Below are positions 16,787 to 23,865 of a stretch of DNA of 64,000 nt, piece by piece; the first letter of the stretch is position 1; every line of letters begins with the position of its first letter. This DNA is from Leadbetterella lacustris (GTDB lineage: Bacteria; Bacteroidota; Bacteroidia; Cytophagales; Spirosomataceae): assembly GCA_965234335.1 (NCBI GenBank), contig OZ248424.1, forward strand, positions 372,001 through 436,000, in the 5' to 3' direction. The position numbers and the translations under genes were made by a program. The notes under the pieces were generated by a model. The model searched no databases, was not told the origin of the DNA, and saw only the letters and a list, made by a program, of their open reading frames with translations.

Positions 16787-17796
16787 TATTTTTTCTTTTT
16801 AATTTTTTTTACTTCTTTATCAAAATCAGAAATGAACTTTTGGTCTTGTGCTTTTCTAAACTTTGTATATTCCAATTCCGCTTTTTTAATTGCCTCATCG
16901 TGTGATATTTTACCAGGATTGTTTAATAAATCATAACGGTTTATTTTTAGGAATGAATCCAATGCTTCAACCCATTCATTCATTTTCATTGGTATATTTC
17001 TTTCTGCTTGTAGTTCAGCAAAATTCAAATAAAGTTCTACAAGTCTGTTTAATTCACTTATTTCCTTTTCAGATAAATAGTTTTTTGCAATGCTTGTATC
17101 TGACTTTAAAATTTTCCCTTCAGATGAATTTTTCCAAGAAGTCAAGCCCATATTTGGGTTTTCTGCATTGGCTCTTTTGTCAATAATTTCTGCCGCCGTA
17201 TTTCCAGTAATTGCCCAATGAAGTTTATTTTGAACGGTTTTATAAAAATTTAAGGTTAAATCTGATTTAAGGTCGTAATCTATACTACATTGAGCATAAA
17301 TGTCCGTTATTTTTTGGTAGAATCTTCTTTCTGACGCTCGAATTTCCCGAATTCTTTCAAGTAATTCATCGAAGTAATCTTTGCCAAAGACCTGACCTCC
17401 TTGTTTCAATCTTTTATCATCTAAAACGAATCCTTTGATGATAAATTCTTTTAATGTTTTGGTAGCCCAAATTCGAAATTGAGTACCTCTTTGTGATTTG
17501 ATTCTGTAACCAACAGATATAATTACATCAAGATTATAGTAGGAAACTTCATAGTCTTTTCCATCATCAGCAGTTGTTCGGTATTTCCGAACAACTTGAC
17601 TTTCTTCTAATTCTCCCTCTTTAAAAACATTGCTAATGTGTTCGCTTACAGTTGATTTTGACCTATCAAACAATTCTTGCATTGCCTTTTGAGTGAGCCA
17701 AACTGTTTCATCATTAACAAAAACGCCCACTCTAACCTCGCCATCTTGTGAAGTATAGAGAATAAAATCGGAATTACCTGGCGTTATTATTGACAT
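16786..17796 (-). CDS. RhuM family protein
   Basis: 336 residues of the RhuM family (PF13310), named after a Salmonella pathogenicity-island gene and frequently found near restriction-modification loci; the biochemical activity is unknown. Family segments: VWLTQKAMQELFDRSKSTVS and VSYYNLDVIISVGYRIKSQRG with TQFRIWATKTLKEF, which resemble Bro-N/KilA-like DNA-binding regions; KLHWAITGNTAAEIIDKRAN is typical of the C-terminal half. The lysine-rich tail ends KKIKKKK. The ATG is 3 nt after the dpnD stop, and its own stop overlaps the next ATG, so it belongs to the dam-dpnI-dpnD operon. Confidence 0.88.
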   Translation of the reverse strand: MSIITPGNSDFILYTSQDGEVRVGVFVNDETVWLTQKAMQELFDRSKSTVSEHISNVFKEGELEESQVVRKYRTTADDGKDYEVSYYNLDVIISVGYRIKSQRGTQFRIWATKTLKEFIIKGFVLDDKRLKQGGQVFGKDYFDELLERIREIRASERRFYQKITDIYAQCSIDYDLKSDLTLNFYKTVQNKLHWAITGNTAAEIIDKRANAENPNMGLTSWKNSSEGKILKSDTSIAKNYLSEKEISELNRLVELYLNFAELQAERNIPMKMNEWVEALDSFLKINRYDLLNNPGKISHDEAIKKAELEYTKFRKAQDQKFISDFDKEVKKIKKKK

Positions 17797-17799
17797 CTT

Positions 17800-17970
17800 T
17801 TACTCTTCTGATTTTAAAAATTCTGTTTCAATATAGTCGTCAGAATCTAATACAATTTCTTCTTTATTGTATAACTCTTGAATCTTTGAAAATGCTTCAT
17901 CTTCAGAACTGGCTTCAATCTCAATAATTCTTGAAAGTGTTTCTTTTACTTCAATCTTAAATGTTTTCAT
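17800..17970 (-). CDS. DpnD/PcfM-like small protein
   Basis: 56 residues beginning MKTFKIEVKETLSRIIEIEA, then SSEDEAFSKIQELYNKEEIV. The beta-strand plus SxxEA helix pattern is that of the DpnD-PcfM family. In Streptococcus pneumoniae dpnD lies downstream of the DpnI gene dpnC; the role of DpnD is unknown. Here the ATG overlaps the last 14 nt of the DpnI-like gene and the stop is 3 nt before rhuM, the expected order. The gene is easy to miss because of its size. Confidence 0.8.
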   Translation of the reverse strand: MKTFKIEVKETLSRIIEIEASSEDEAFSKIQELYNKEEIVLDSDDYIETEFLKSEE

Positions 17971-18736
17971 ATTGGATTTTTTTATAATTACCTCGACTTA
18001 TAAATTCTATTATTCCTTTATCTCGCAATACTTGAAGTTGCTGTCTTATTTTATCTTTGATGAAATTATTATTTGGGTATTTCAATTTGAGTTTTTCCTC
18101 AAATTTATAGACCTCCTCTAAAGAAAACGTTTCTTTTTTAATTAAATCAACACAAGACATTAAATCTAAAATCCAACCTTTGGAATCGTTCGATTTTTCT
18201 CTTAAAAACAATGTTTTGTTAAATGCGTTTTCTACAATTTTTTTGTCAATTAATTTAGAATCTTTTATTAAAAAGACTTTGCCAGCCTCGGCAATATTTG
18301 AAATATCAATGTTACAGCCAATCCAGCCCGCACGTTTTGCAGTGGCTGATAGCGGTTTTCTTTTTATAATTATTTCTGTGGTAAAAAACTGCTTTGGAAT
18401 AATTAGGAAATTCTCAACAAGCCAATTATTCGAATACGTTAAAAAGAAAAAATTAGGATTTTGATTTGAATTTACTCTTTCAATCATTGTAAAGTAAGCC
18501 CCATCGTTTATAGTGTTTGAAAACTTACCATTCTTGCTTTTCAATTCAAATTCTTCAGAACATTTTTTGCAATAGAAATCTGCAACTGGTCTATTGTTCT
18601 CAAATTCATTTAATGGAACTTCACCGCAACAAGGACAATATGAGTTTTCTTTAACCCAATTTTCGGTTAGAACTCTGGCGATTTGTGAATTACTAGAATA
18701 TCCATCCGCAAGTTTTGTGTTCAAACTCAAATTCAT
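17957..18736 (-). CDS. DpnI-like methyl-directed restriction endonuclease
   Basis: 259 residues, collinear with DpnI (254 aa), the type IIM enzyme that cuts GATC only when adenine-methylated. NSQIARVLTENWV, FENNRPVADFYC, EEFELKSKNGKFS, TINDGAYFTMIERV and AKRAGWIGCNID are all DpnI landmarks. The PD-(D/E)XK residues fall at Asp53, Glu64 and Lys66, and the zinc Cys at 34, 37, 56 and 59, the numbers I recall for DpnI. The C-terminal winged helix, which also reads the methylated site, is present (KIRQQLQVLRDKGIIEF). No lesion is visible. Its ATG follows the stop of the Dam-like gene without a gap (TAA-ATG). Confidence 0.93.
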   Translation of the reverse strand: MNLSLNTKLADGYSSNSQIARVLTENWVKENSYCPCCGEVPLNEFENNRPVADFYCKKCSEEFELKSKNGKFSNTINDGAYFTMIERVNSNQNPNFFFLTYSNNWLVENFLIIPKQFFTTEIIIKRKPLSATAKRAGWIGCNIDISNIAEAGKVFLIKDSKLIDKKIVENAFNKTLFLREKSNDSKGWILDLMSCVDLIKKETFSLEEVYKFEEKLKLKYPNNNFIKDKIRQQLQVLRDKGIIEFISRGNYKKIQYENI

Positions 18737-19705
18737 TTATGCAGCGATTTTTGCGTTAGGGATTGCAGTGGAAATCCTTTTGTGAGGAACGAACAAAAGA
18801 TTGGAACGGAAAGCCCGACCCGATAGGGGAACGCCCAATTCTCCTCTTTTTTCAGGATTTGCATTGATACTTAATCTCGCTTTTACTCTTGAAATAGAAA
18901 ATTCAGAATAAATTTCGTCAAAGAAATTGTCGTTTGCATCTTTTCCTTTTACATCTGAATTGCTCAAAATCCATTTATGACCTAGCTTTTCAAGATTTAT
19001 GCAAAAATTTCTCAGTCTTATTTGTTCTTCATCGTTAAATTCATCTTTTGCGTAGGAATTAAAACTTGAAGTATTACTCAAGGGCTTGTATGGCGGATCG
19101 AAATAGAAAAATGAATTAGAGGTTACTTCCTTCAATGTCGATTCATAATCGCCACAAAGTATTTCAACTTTTTGCAATGCATTACTTACGGCCAAAATAT
19201 TTTGCTCGTCACAGATAGTTGGCTTTTTATAACTACCCATTGGCACATTATAGCCATTGTTTTTATTTACTCTGTACAAACCGTTAAAACAAGTACGATT
19301 AAGGAAAATAAACAAAGCGGCTTGCACACTTTGCTCTTCTTTTCTAGTGTTATACAATTCTCTTTTTTTGTAATAGTATTCCTTTTTTTCTTCATCCTTT
19401 CCGTCAAGGTTATGAAATTCATTTTGAAGAATTTGTAGTACAGAAACCAGTTCTTTTGGCTTAGATGCGATGATTCTATAAGTGTTAATCAAATCAGCAT
19501 TTATGTCATTTATTACAGCTTTTTCAAGTTTTGGAAAGTTGGTAAGCATCCAAAATAAAATGGCACCACTACCAACAAATGGCTCAATGTATGTAAATCT
19601 TTCTTTTGTTACTTCTCTTGGCAAAGCCCGGTGAATGTCGTTGATAAGCTGGGTTTTTCCACCTGCCCACTTCAAAAACGGTTTTGCACTTTTAATATCT
19701 ATCAT
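18737..19705 (-). CDS. Dam-like DNA adenine N6-methyltransferase (D12 class) with a replaced C-terminus
   Basis: 322 residues of the alpha-class D12 methylases (Dam, DpnM). Motif X is FLKWAGGKTQLI, motif I EPFVGSGAILFW, catalytic motif IV DPPYKPLS near residue 204. SSFNSYAKDEF follows as in GATC-specific relatives, so GATC is the likely but unproven target. After KRGEL the family usually ends with a short EIL(V/I)-type strand. Here the frame instead runs for about 30 residues through a hairpin-forming repeat element (18753-18836) and ends KIAA, stop, immediately before the DpnI-like ATG. A TAAATTTG -7 box at 19730-19737 (minus) suggests this is the first gene of the operon. Confidence 0.9.
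   Translation of the reverse strand: MIDIKSAKPFLKWAGGKTQLINDIHRALPREVTKERFTYIEPFVGSGAILFWMLTNFPKLEKAVINDINADLINTYRIIASKPKELVSVLQILQNEFHNLDGKDEEKKEYYYKKRELYNTRKEEQSVQAALFIFLNRTCFNGLYRVNKNNGYNVPMGSYKKPTICDEQNILAVSNALQKVEILCGDYESTLKEVTSNSFFYFDPPYKPLSNTSSFNSYAKDEFNDEEQIRLRNFCINLEKLGHKWILSNSDVKGKDANDNFFDEIYSEFSISRVKARLSINANPEKRGELGVPLSGRAFRSNLLFVPHKRISTAIPNAKIAA
18753..18836. repeat. structured repeat element inside the 3' end of the Dam-like gene
   Basis: About 84 bp bounded by GCGTTAGGGATTGCAG and GATAGGGGAACGCCC, with GCGTT/AACGC at the two ends. It contains AGTGGAAATCCTTTTGT and ACAAAAGATTGGAACGGAA, two internal imperfectly mirrored segments. From memory, elements of this form occur at gene 3' ends in many Bacteroidota genomes; I could not check this. 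Here it lies inside an open reading frame and supplies the last residues of the methylase. Confidence 0.6.
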
Positions 19706-19729
19706 TCTAGTTTAATTCAGTTCAGGCTT

Positions 19730-19737
19730 CAAATTTA
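19730..19737 (-). promoter_or_regulatory. -7 box of the Dam-DpnI-DpnD-RhuM operon
   Basis: Minus strand TAAATTTG, a full TAnnTTTG match, 25 nt upstream of the methylase ATG. No clear -33 TTTG was found at 19-20 nt. If used, the short leader would start around 19723. Confidence 0.5.
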
Positions 19738-20370
19738 CAGTATTTTTTGGTCTTAAAAGTCTATTTGAATATTGATTTTTGTCCCAATGCTGATTTTTAG
19801 CACGGTGGTTTTGGGGTGTCGTCTAACGTGGATGTGTACACAAAACATTTTACAATTGCGTAGATATTTCAATTGTATTTGTTAGAATTATTTAAGTATT
19901 CGATTGATAATGAGACATTTGTCTGAAAAATGGGGAGTTGCGTAAAAGTATTTTTCATTATAATGGTGTATTTTGTTTTTAAAAATTCAAAGATAAATTA
20001 AATTCTGTTTTATTCAAAGCTGCAAGGAAGGTACTTTACGCTCCTTATTAAGTTTTGACCACCGCGGTTTGCCCGATATTTATAGTCACTTGTTGAAAAA
20101 GCAACAACCGACCAAAAACTGAAAGGTGGGAAGAGGGAGGCGGATGGCATTGCCACCAAAAACGCCATAAATACCGATAAAAAACCACACAAACCGATAA
20201 ACCACAGGCCGCAAAGCGTCTTGAAAACCCAAAAATCACTTGACGAAAAACGCATAGCGAGAACGGACAAAAACTACCGAAGGTCCAGTTCAAGACTAGC
20301 CGCCCGCCATCTGTTTCATCGCTTGGCCTGCGGCCACGACGAAACCTTGGTTATTAGGCACAGTGCTTGT
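19738..20370. other. gene-free stretch between the methylase operon and the Rpn gene
   Basis: About 630 bp. The left part is AT-rich and includes GTCTAACG at 19820-19827, which fits an integron-type RYYYAAC box by form only. The right part (about 20030-20345) is visibly more GC-rich and structured. An imperfect hairpin, GTTTCATCGCTTGGCC against GGCCACGACGAAAC (20313-20345), sits 25 nt after the Rpn stop on the minus strand. Short minus-strand frames here (20010-20293) have no recognisable domain and overlap each other, so I do not call them genes. The element looks like a third kind of gene-3' repeat. Confidence 0.5.
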
Positions 20371-21270
20371 TTATAAGCGTTCTATTTCTTCTTTGGTTAG
20401 TCCTGTCAACTTAATAATATCTTCAACTTTTAACCCCATTAATTTAGCTGATTTTGCAGTTTCAAGTTTACCTTCAAGTTTACCTTCAAGTTTACCTTCG
20501 AGTTTACCTTCAAGTTTACCTTCAAGTTTACCGTCGTGAAAGGCTGAGTCAATAACGCCTTTTAAATCTCTATAAATTTTCAAACTATTTTCATAATTCG
20601 CAAGTTCGGCTTGTCCAAATTTTGCAAGTTCTGCTTTCTCAAAGGCTTGACTAAAAACTTCGTCAGCAATGATTGTTGGAATGGTCTGAAAGTCTTCTAA
20701 ATGTTTTATGAAATAGAGCCATTTGTCTAAACGAGTTTCAAGTTCAGTTTCAGTTTGTTTGAAATTTGGCATTTCAAGATAAATGAAAGTCAATTTATCG
20801 TAAAACGTTTTTCCGTGTTGGTTTTTCAGTTTTATGGCATGTACTACTTCACTTTTTTCAGGTTCGGTTTCATAATCGTCAAAAGTAAAATCTAAAATCC
20901 CTATGCAATAAACAGCTTTCAAGTTGTAATTCCATTCTCCTTTTTCGGCTTGTTCTCTAATTGGAAAAGTTGAATAGTAAACCGTCCTTTCTTTGAAATA
21001 ATTTTGTTTGGCTTTTTGTAGTTCAACTATAAATTTCTCACCTTTTTCGTTTTCACAATATATGTCGTAAATAGCTTTTCTGTCAAGGTCGGTTTGTCCA
21101 AGTTGTTCGTTATTCTTGAAAGTTAAATCTACAATTTTATGATTGTCAGGCAATAAAGCATTAAGGAAGTCAAGTAAAAGTGGTTTACTTGCTTCTTCGC
21201 CAAAGATTTTTTTAAATCCGAAGTCTGTAAATGGGTTTAGATATTTTGCTTTCATCTTGACGTTCGCCAT
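20371..21270 (-). CDS. Rpn family recombination-promoting nuclease
   Basis: 299 residues of the Rpn/YhgA-like PD-(D/E)XK family (PF12784-type), formerly annotated as transposase. LNPFTDFGFKKIFGEEASK is the N-terminal signature; IYDIYCENEKGEKFIVELQK carries the Asp and Glu-x-Gln of the nuclease core. The C-terminal part has six consecutive GKLE tetrapeptides encoded by six 12-bp repeats (20461-20532), then a short helical tail (MGLKVEDIIKLTGLTKEEIERL). Rpn proteins have been linked to recombination and to phage defence. A TAAATTTG -7 box lies at 21287-21294 on the minus strand. Two ATGs (21270 and 21255) are possible starts. Confidence 0.9.
   Translation of the reverse strand: MANVKMKAKYLNPFTDFGFKKIFGEEASKPLLLDFLNALLPDNHKIVDLTFKNNEQLGQTDLDRKAIYDIYCENEKGEKFIVELQKAKQNYFKERTVYYSTFPIREQAEKGEWNYNLKAVYCIGILDFTFDDYETEPEKSEVVHAIKLKNQHGKTFYDKLTFIYLEMPNFKQTETELETRLDKWLYFIKHLEDFQTIPTIIADEVFSQAFEKAELAKFGQAELANYENSLKIYRDLKGVIDSAFHDGKLEGKLEGKLEGKLEGKLEGKLETAKSAKLMGLKVEDIIKLTGLTKEEIERL
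20461..20532 (-). repeat. six 12-bp coding repeats (GKLE)6
   Basis: Six uninterrupted copies of TTCAAGTTTACC on the plus strand (one unit has TTCGAG), encoding Gly-Lys-Leu-Glu on the minus strand. Being 12 bp, gain or loss of units keeps the frame and changes only the length of the linker before the C-terminal tail of Rpn. Confidence 0.95.
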
Positions 21271-21286
21271 ATAAAATTCTGTACTA

Positions 21287-21294
21287 CAAATTTA
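21287..21294 (-). promoter_or_regulatory. -7 box of the Rpn gene
   Basis: Minus strand TAAATTTG, 17 nt upstream of the ATG at 21270. A TTTG occurs further upstream but at a spacing of about 23 nt, longer than usual. Confidence 0.45.
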
Positions 21295-21350
21295 CAAATA
21301 ATTTTCGAGTTTTTGTCCAAATATTCGTTTTTGCAGTATGTCGTGGCATT

Positions 21351-21933
21351 GTGCCCAACGTGCATATTAGCCCACCTATTTTTCTGAGGTAGACAAATAT
21401 CTCAATTACATCTTTGTGATTATTTTATTTAAAAAAATGATATTTAGTCTATTGTGGTAAGTTTTAGTGGTAGACATATTTTTTGTGATTAATTTAGGTT
21501 CCGATATTTTTTAGGCTTTAAAGAAAAAAGCTTCCAAAAACATAATGTCAAATATAAAGCAAGGCGGCATCAAAATTTATGTGGGTTTTAATTTATTCAA
21601 CGGTCTTACTATTTGATTAAATCCTTTTGCGGCAATATCAGTTTAAATTTTCAGCTGTTTTAGAACTACTGGTCTAGGTAATGTGGGTGAACCTGGGGGC
21701 GATTACCTTAGCGGATTTAGTATATAAGCTAGTGAAATTGGCTAGGTATTTTAGGTGTGGTGGAGTCTTGGCGGAGAGGCTACTTTGCCGACTTTGATGC
21801 CGTAGCAGTTTTGCCGAAGAAGCGTTTGAGCTACCATCGTAGCAAAAAGTCGGAATGCCGTACCTTCCAGACTTTGATTGCAGGCAGGGTGATGCGGCAT
21901 TTCGACTTTCTTTTAATCTGCTGAATGTTAGCC
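21351..21933. repeat. long direct repeat, copy 3 (pairs with 22441-23030)
   Basis: About 580 bp that recur at 22441-23030 with high similarity: ATTAGCCCACC at the left edge, AGTTTTAGTGGTAGACATA, TTCAACGGTCTTACTATTTG, TTAGCGGATTTAGTATATAA and a structured right part. The right part shares the core ACTTTGATTGC(A/G)G(G/T)CAG (21871-21887) with copies 1 and 2. A 15-nt inverted repeat with one mismatch, AAAGTCGGAATGCCG (21846-21860) and CGGCATTTCGACTTT (21895-21909), encloses this core in a 34-nt loop. The right edge, GTTAGCC at 21927-21933, abuts the 3' end of the 145-aa gene. The left edge contains GCCCAACG. Confidence 0.9.
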
Positions 21934-21973
21934 GTTCGGGATTTTTGATTACGTTTTGGATAAATGCACAAAG

Positions 21974-22411
21974 TTATAAAGGCATTAGCCTTATTGTCTT
22001 AAATACATTATTTCCATTCTCCATTTCCGTCATAATATCGGCAACACGCATTTTGCAGATTCCTTCCATTTTTGATATAAGGTCGGGAGAAGTGTCTATA
22101 TGCCAAGCAAAAAGTCTATTATATTTAAGCCATTTTGCATCCCAAGACAATTCACCATACCTAGATACTATTGTAAAGTCATCTGATTCATATTTGTCAT
22201 TGTCAAAGCTCAACCCTTTTGATTTTAAACTGTCAATGTCAAATTCGTCAGCGTTCATTTGTCCTAATGAAAATAATTCATCGTCTTCATGATTGATTTT
22301 CGATAATGGAATTCCATAGTCAATTCTAAACTGTTCAACTCCACCAACATATTTCTCATAAATTGCTGTTTTGTTAATTATCAAATTGAATACGTTTAAA
22401 TATACTGGCAT
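21974..22411 (-). CDS. hypothetical protein, cassette between two long repeats
   Basis: 145 residues, no family recognised. The N-terminus (MPVYLNVFNLIINKTAIYEK) and the aromatic-acidic middle (GELSWDAKWLKYNRLFAWHI) look like a small globular alpha/beta protein; no membrane segment or signal peptide. Codon-level continuity and the long open frame support a real gene. It is the only gene between repeat copies 3 and 4, with its 3' end 40 nt from the copy-3 edge. Confidence 0.65.
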   Translation of the reverse strand: MPVYLNVFNLIINKTAIYEKYVGGVEQFRIDYGIPLSKINHEDDELFSLGQMNADEFDIDSLKSKGLSFDNDKYESDDFTIVSRYGELSWDAKWLKYNRLFAWHIDTSPDLISKMEGICKMRVADIMTEMENGNNVFKTIRLMPL

Positions 22412-22440
22412 AATTTATTATTTTTTTAAAGTGAATGATA

Positions 22441-23030
22441 ACGAGCACATTAGCCCACCCATTTTCCAGAGGTAAACAAATATCTCAATTGCATCTTTGT
22501 GGTTAATTTATTTAAAGAATTGATATGTAGCCTATTGGGGTAAGTTTTAGTGGTAGACATACTTTTTGTGATTAATTTAGGTTCCGATATTTTTTAGGCC
22601 TTACAGAAAAAGGTTCTTAAAACATAATGTCAAATATAGAGGAAGGCGGTATCTAAATCAAAATATATTTGGGTTTTAATTTATTCAACGGTCTTACTAT
22701 TTGATTAAATCCTTGGTTGGTGAAGTCGGCGTAGAAGTAACTGCTGTTTTGGAGTTGCTGGGTCTAGGTAATGTGTGCGAACCTGGGGTCGATTGCCTTA
22801 GCGGATTTAGTATATAAGCTAGTGAAAGTGGCTAGGTACTTTAGGTGAGGTGCATCCTTGGCGGTGGGGCTACTTTACGGACTTCGATGCAGCACTCGTT
22901 TTGCCGAATAAGCGTTGAAGCTTCCAGAGTAGCAAAAAGTCGAGGTGTAGAAACCACCCAGACTTTGATTGCGGTCAGATGATGCGGAATTCCGGCTTTC
23001 TTCTACTTTGAAAAAATATTATCTGCTGGA
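22441..23030. repeat. long direct repeat, copy 4 (pairs with 21351-21933)
   Basis: Same organisation as copy 3, with core ACTTTGATTGCGGTCAG at 22962-22978 and an insertion of about 16 nt (ACTTTGAAAAAATATT) before the terminal ATCTGCTG. The inner hairpin arms have diverged here (AAAGTCGAGG against GGAATTCCGGCTTT), so the hairpin of copy 3 is largely lost. Its right edge lies 10 nt from the stop of the next minus-strand gene. Confidence 0.88.
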
Positions 23031-23040
23031 AATCATGTCA

Positions 23041-23229
23041 TTAGACCTTTTTTGTGTTTTGTTGTTCTTTCCATAGTTTTTTATATTTCCGGTATTTTAT
23101 GTACAAAATTAAAGTGATTGCCGGATGTAATATTACAAATAATAGCACATTTAACAGCTGATAGGAAATGCCAAGAACATTACTCATTACTTGCATAATT
23201 TTCACACATATCCAAAATACTGTCTCCAT
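23041..23229 (-). CDS. small hydrophobic protein
   Basis: 62 residues with one or two membrane segments (about residues 4-20 and 26-44) and a basic tail (YRKYKKLWKEQQNTKKV). No family recognised. It occupies the position a cassette gene would have, immediately upstream (on its own strand) of repeat copy 4. A real small membrane protein is plausible, but chance coding cannot be excluded. Confidence 0.4.
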   Translation of the reverse strand: METVFWICVKIMQVMSNVLGISYQLLNVLLFVILHPAITLILYIKYRKYKKLWKEQQNTKKV

Positions 23230-23865
23230 TATTTACTGTTCAATTATTTTTTAGATTTCAAAATTTAATTACACTTGATACAATTGTTATTACCGTATCC
23301 GCATATTCTCGGAAATAGGGCTATTTATTGTTCTCATTTTGTTTATTGAAATTTATTTTCAGTGGAATTCCCAAAACGATATTTCATAGGAAACTCTGCA
23401 ATGTTAAAAGAAATACAAAGGGTACTTTTGCTTAGATGTCCAATAGAAAATTAAATTATAAGTTCTTCGTTTTTCAACATTTTACCAAATACCCAAGGGT
23501 AGCTTCCAACAAAATTCTGATCAGGAATGGAACCATAACTACAGTCTTCCGCTTTTAAGTTTTCCGTGACCTTTCCCATAGCTTAATTTCCAAATCTAGT
23601 AAAGTTTAAGAATTCTTATTTCGGCTATCCAACAAGATAATATCGAGGATTTTATAATTTCAATTTAAAATCCTAAAAAAATTGCTCAACGGATTCTATT
23701 AAAGCCATTATGTTATTTTAAAATACAAATTTAATGTCCTTTTTTGTCTATTCTCAGCTTTAAAATTGTTTTGATAATATTTTTAAAATAAAAATGCTGT
23801 TGCTATAATCTAATTGCAATCAATTTCCCAAAACAAATCCCTAATTTTACACAAAAAAACACCTT
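23230..23865. other. AT-rich island edge with a possible 42-codon relic
   Basis: 636 bp without a convincing gene. A minus-strand frame at 23451-23579 would encode 42 residues (MGKVTENLKAEDCSYGSIPD, then NFVGSYPWVFGKMLKNEEL); its composition is protein-like, so it may be the tail of a lost gene. The rest is very AT-rich. This is the right boundary of the island; no integrase, tRNA or clear target duplication was seen. Confidence 0.35.

Noticed and set aside
20010..20293. Two overlapping minus-strand ORFs in the GC-richer element
   Set aside because: Both frames are open over the same bases, which is expected for structured GC-richer DNA; compositions are not protein-like.
20371..21270. Transposase of an insertion sequence
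   Set aside because: The Rpn family was formerly labelled transposase, but no terminal inverted repeats or target duplications flank the gene.
12562..23030. Classical integron cassette array with attC sites
   Set aside because: No tyrosine integrase in the window, repeats of 430-590 bp exceed attC lengths, and the edge motifs only partly fit RYYYAAC/GTTRRRY. Kept only as an analogy.
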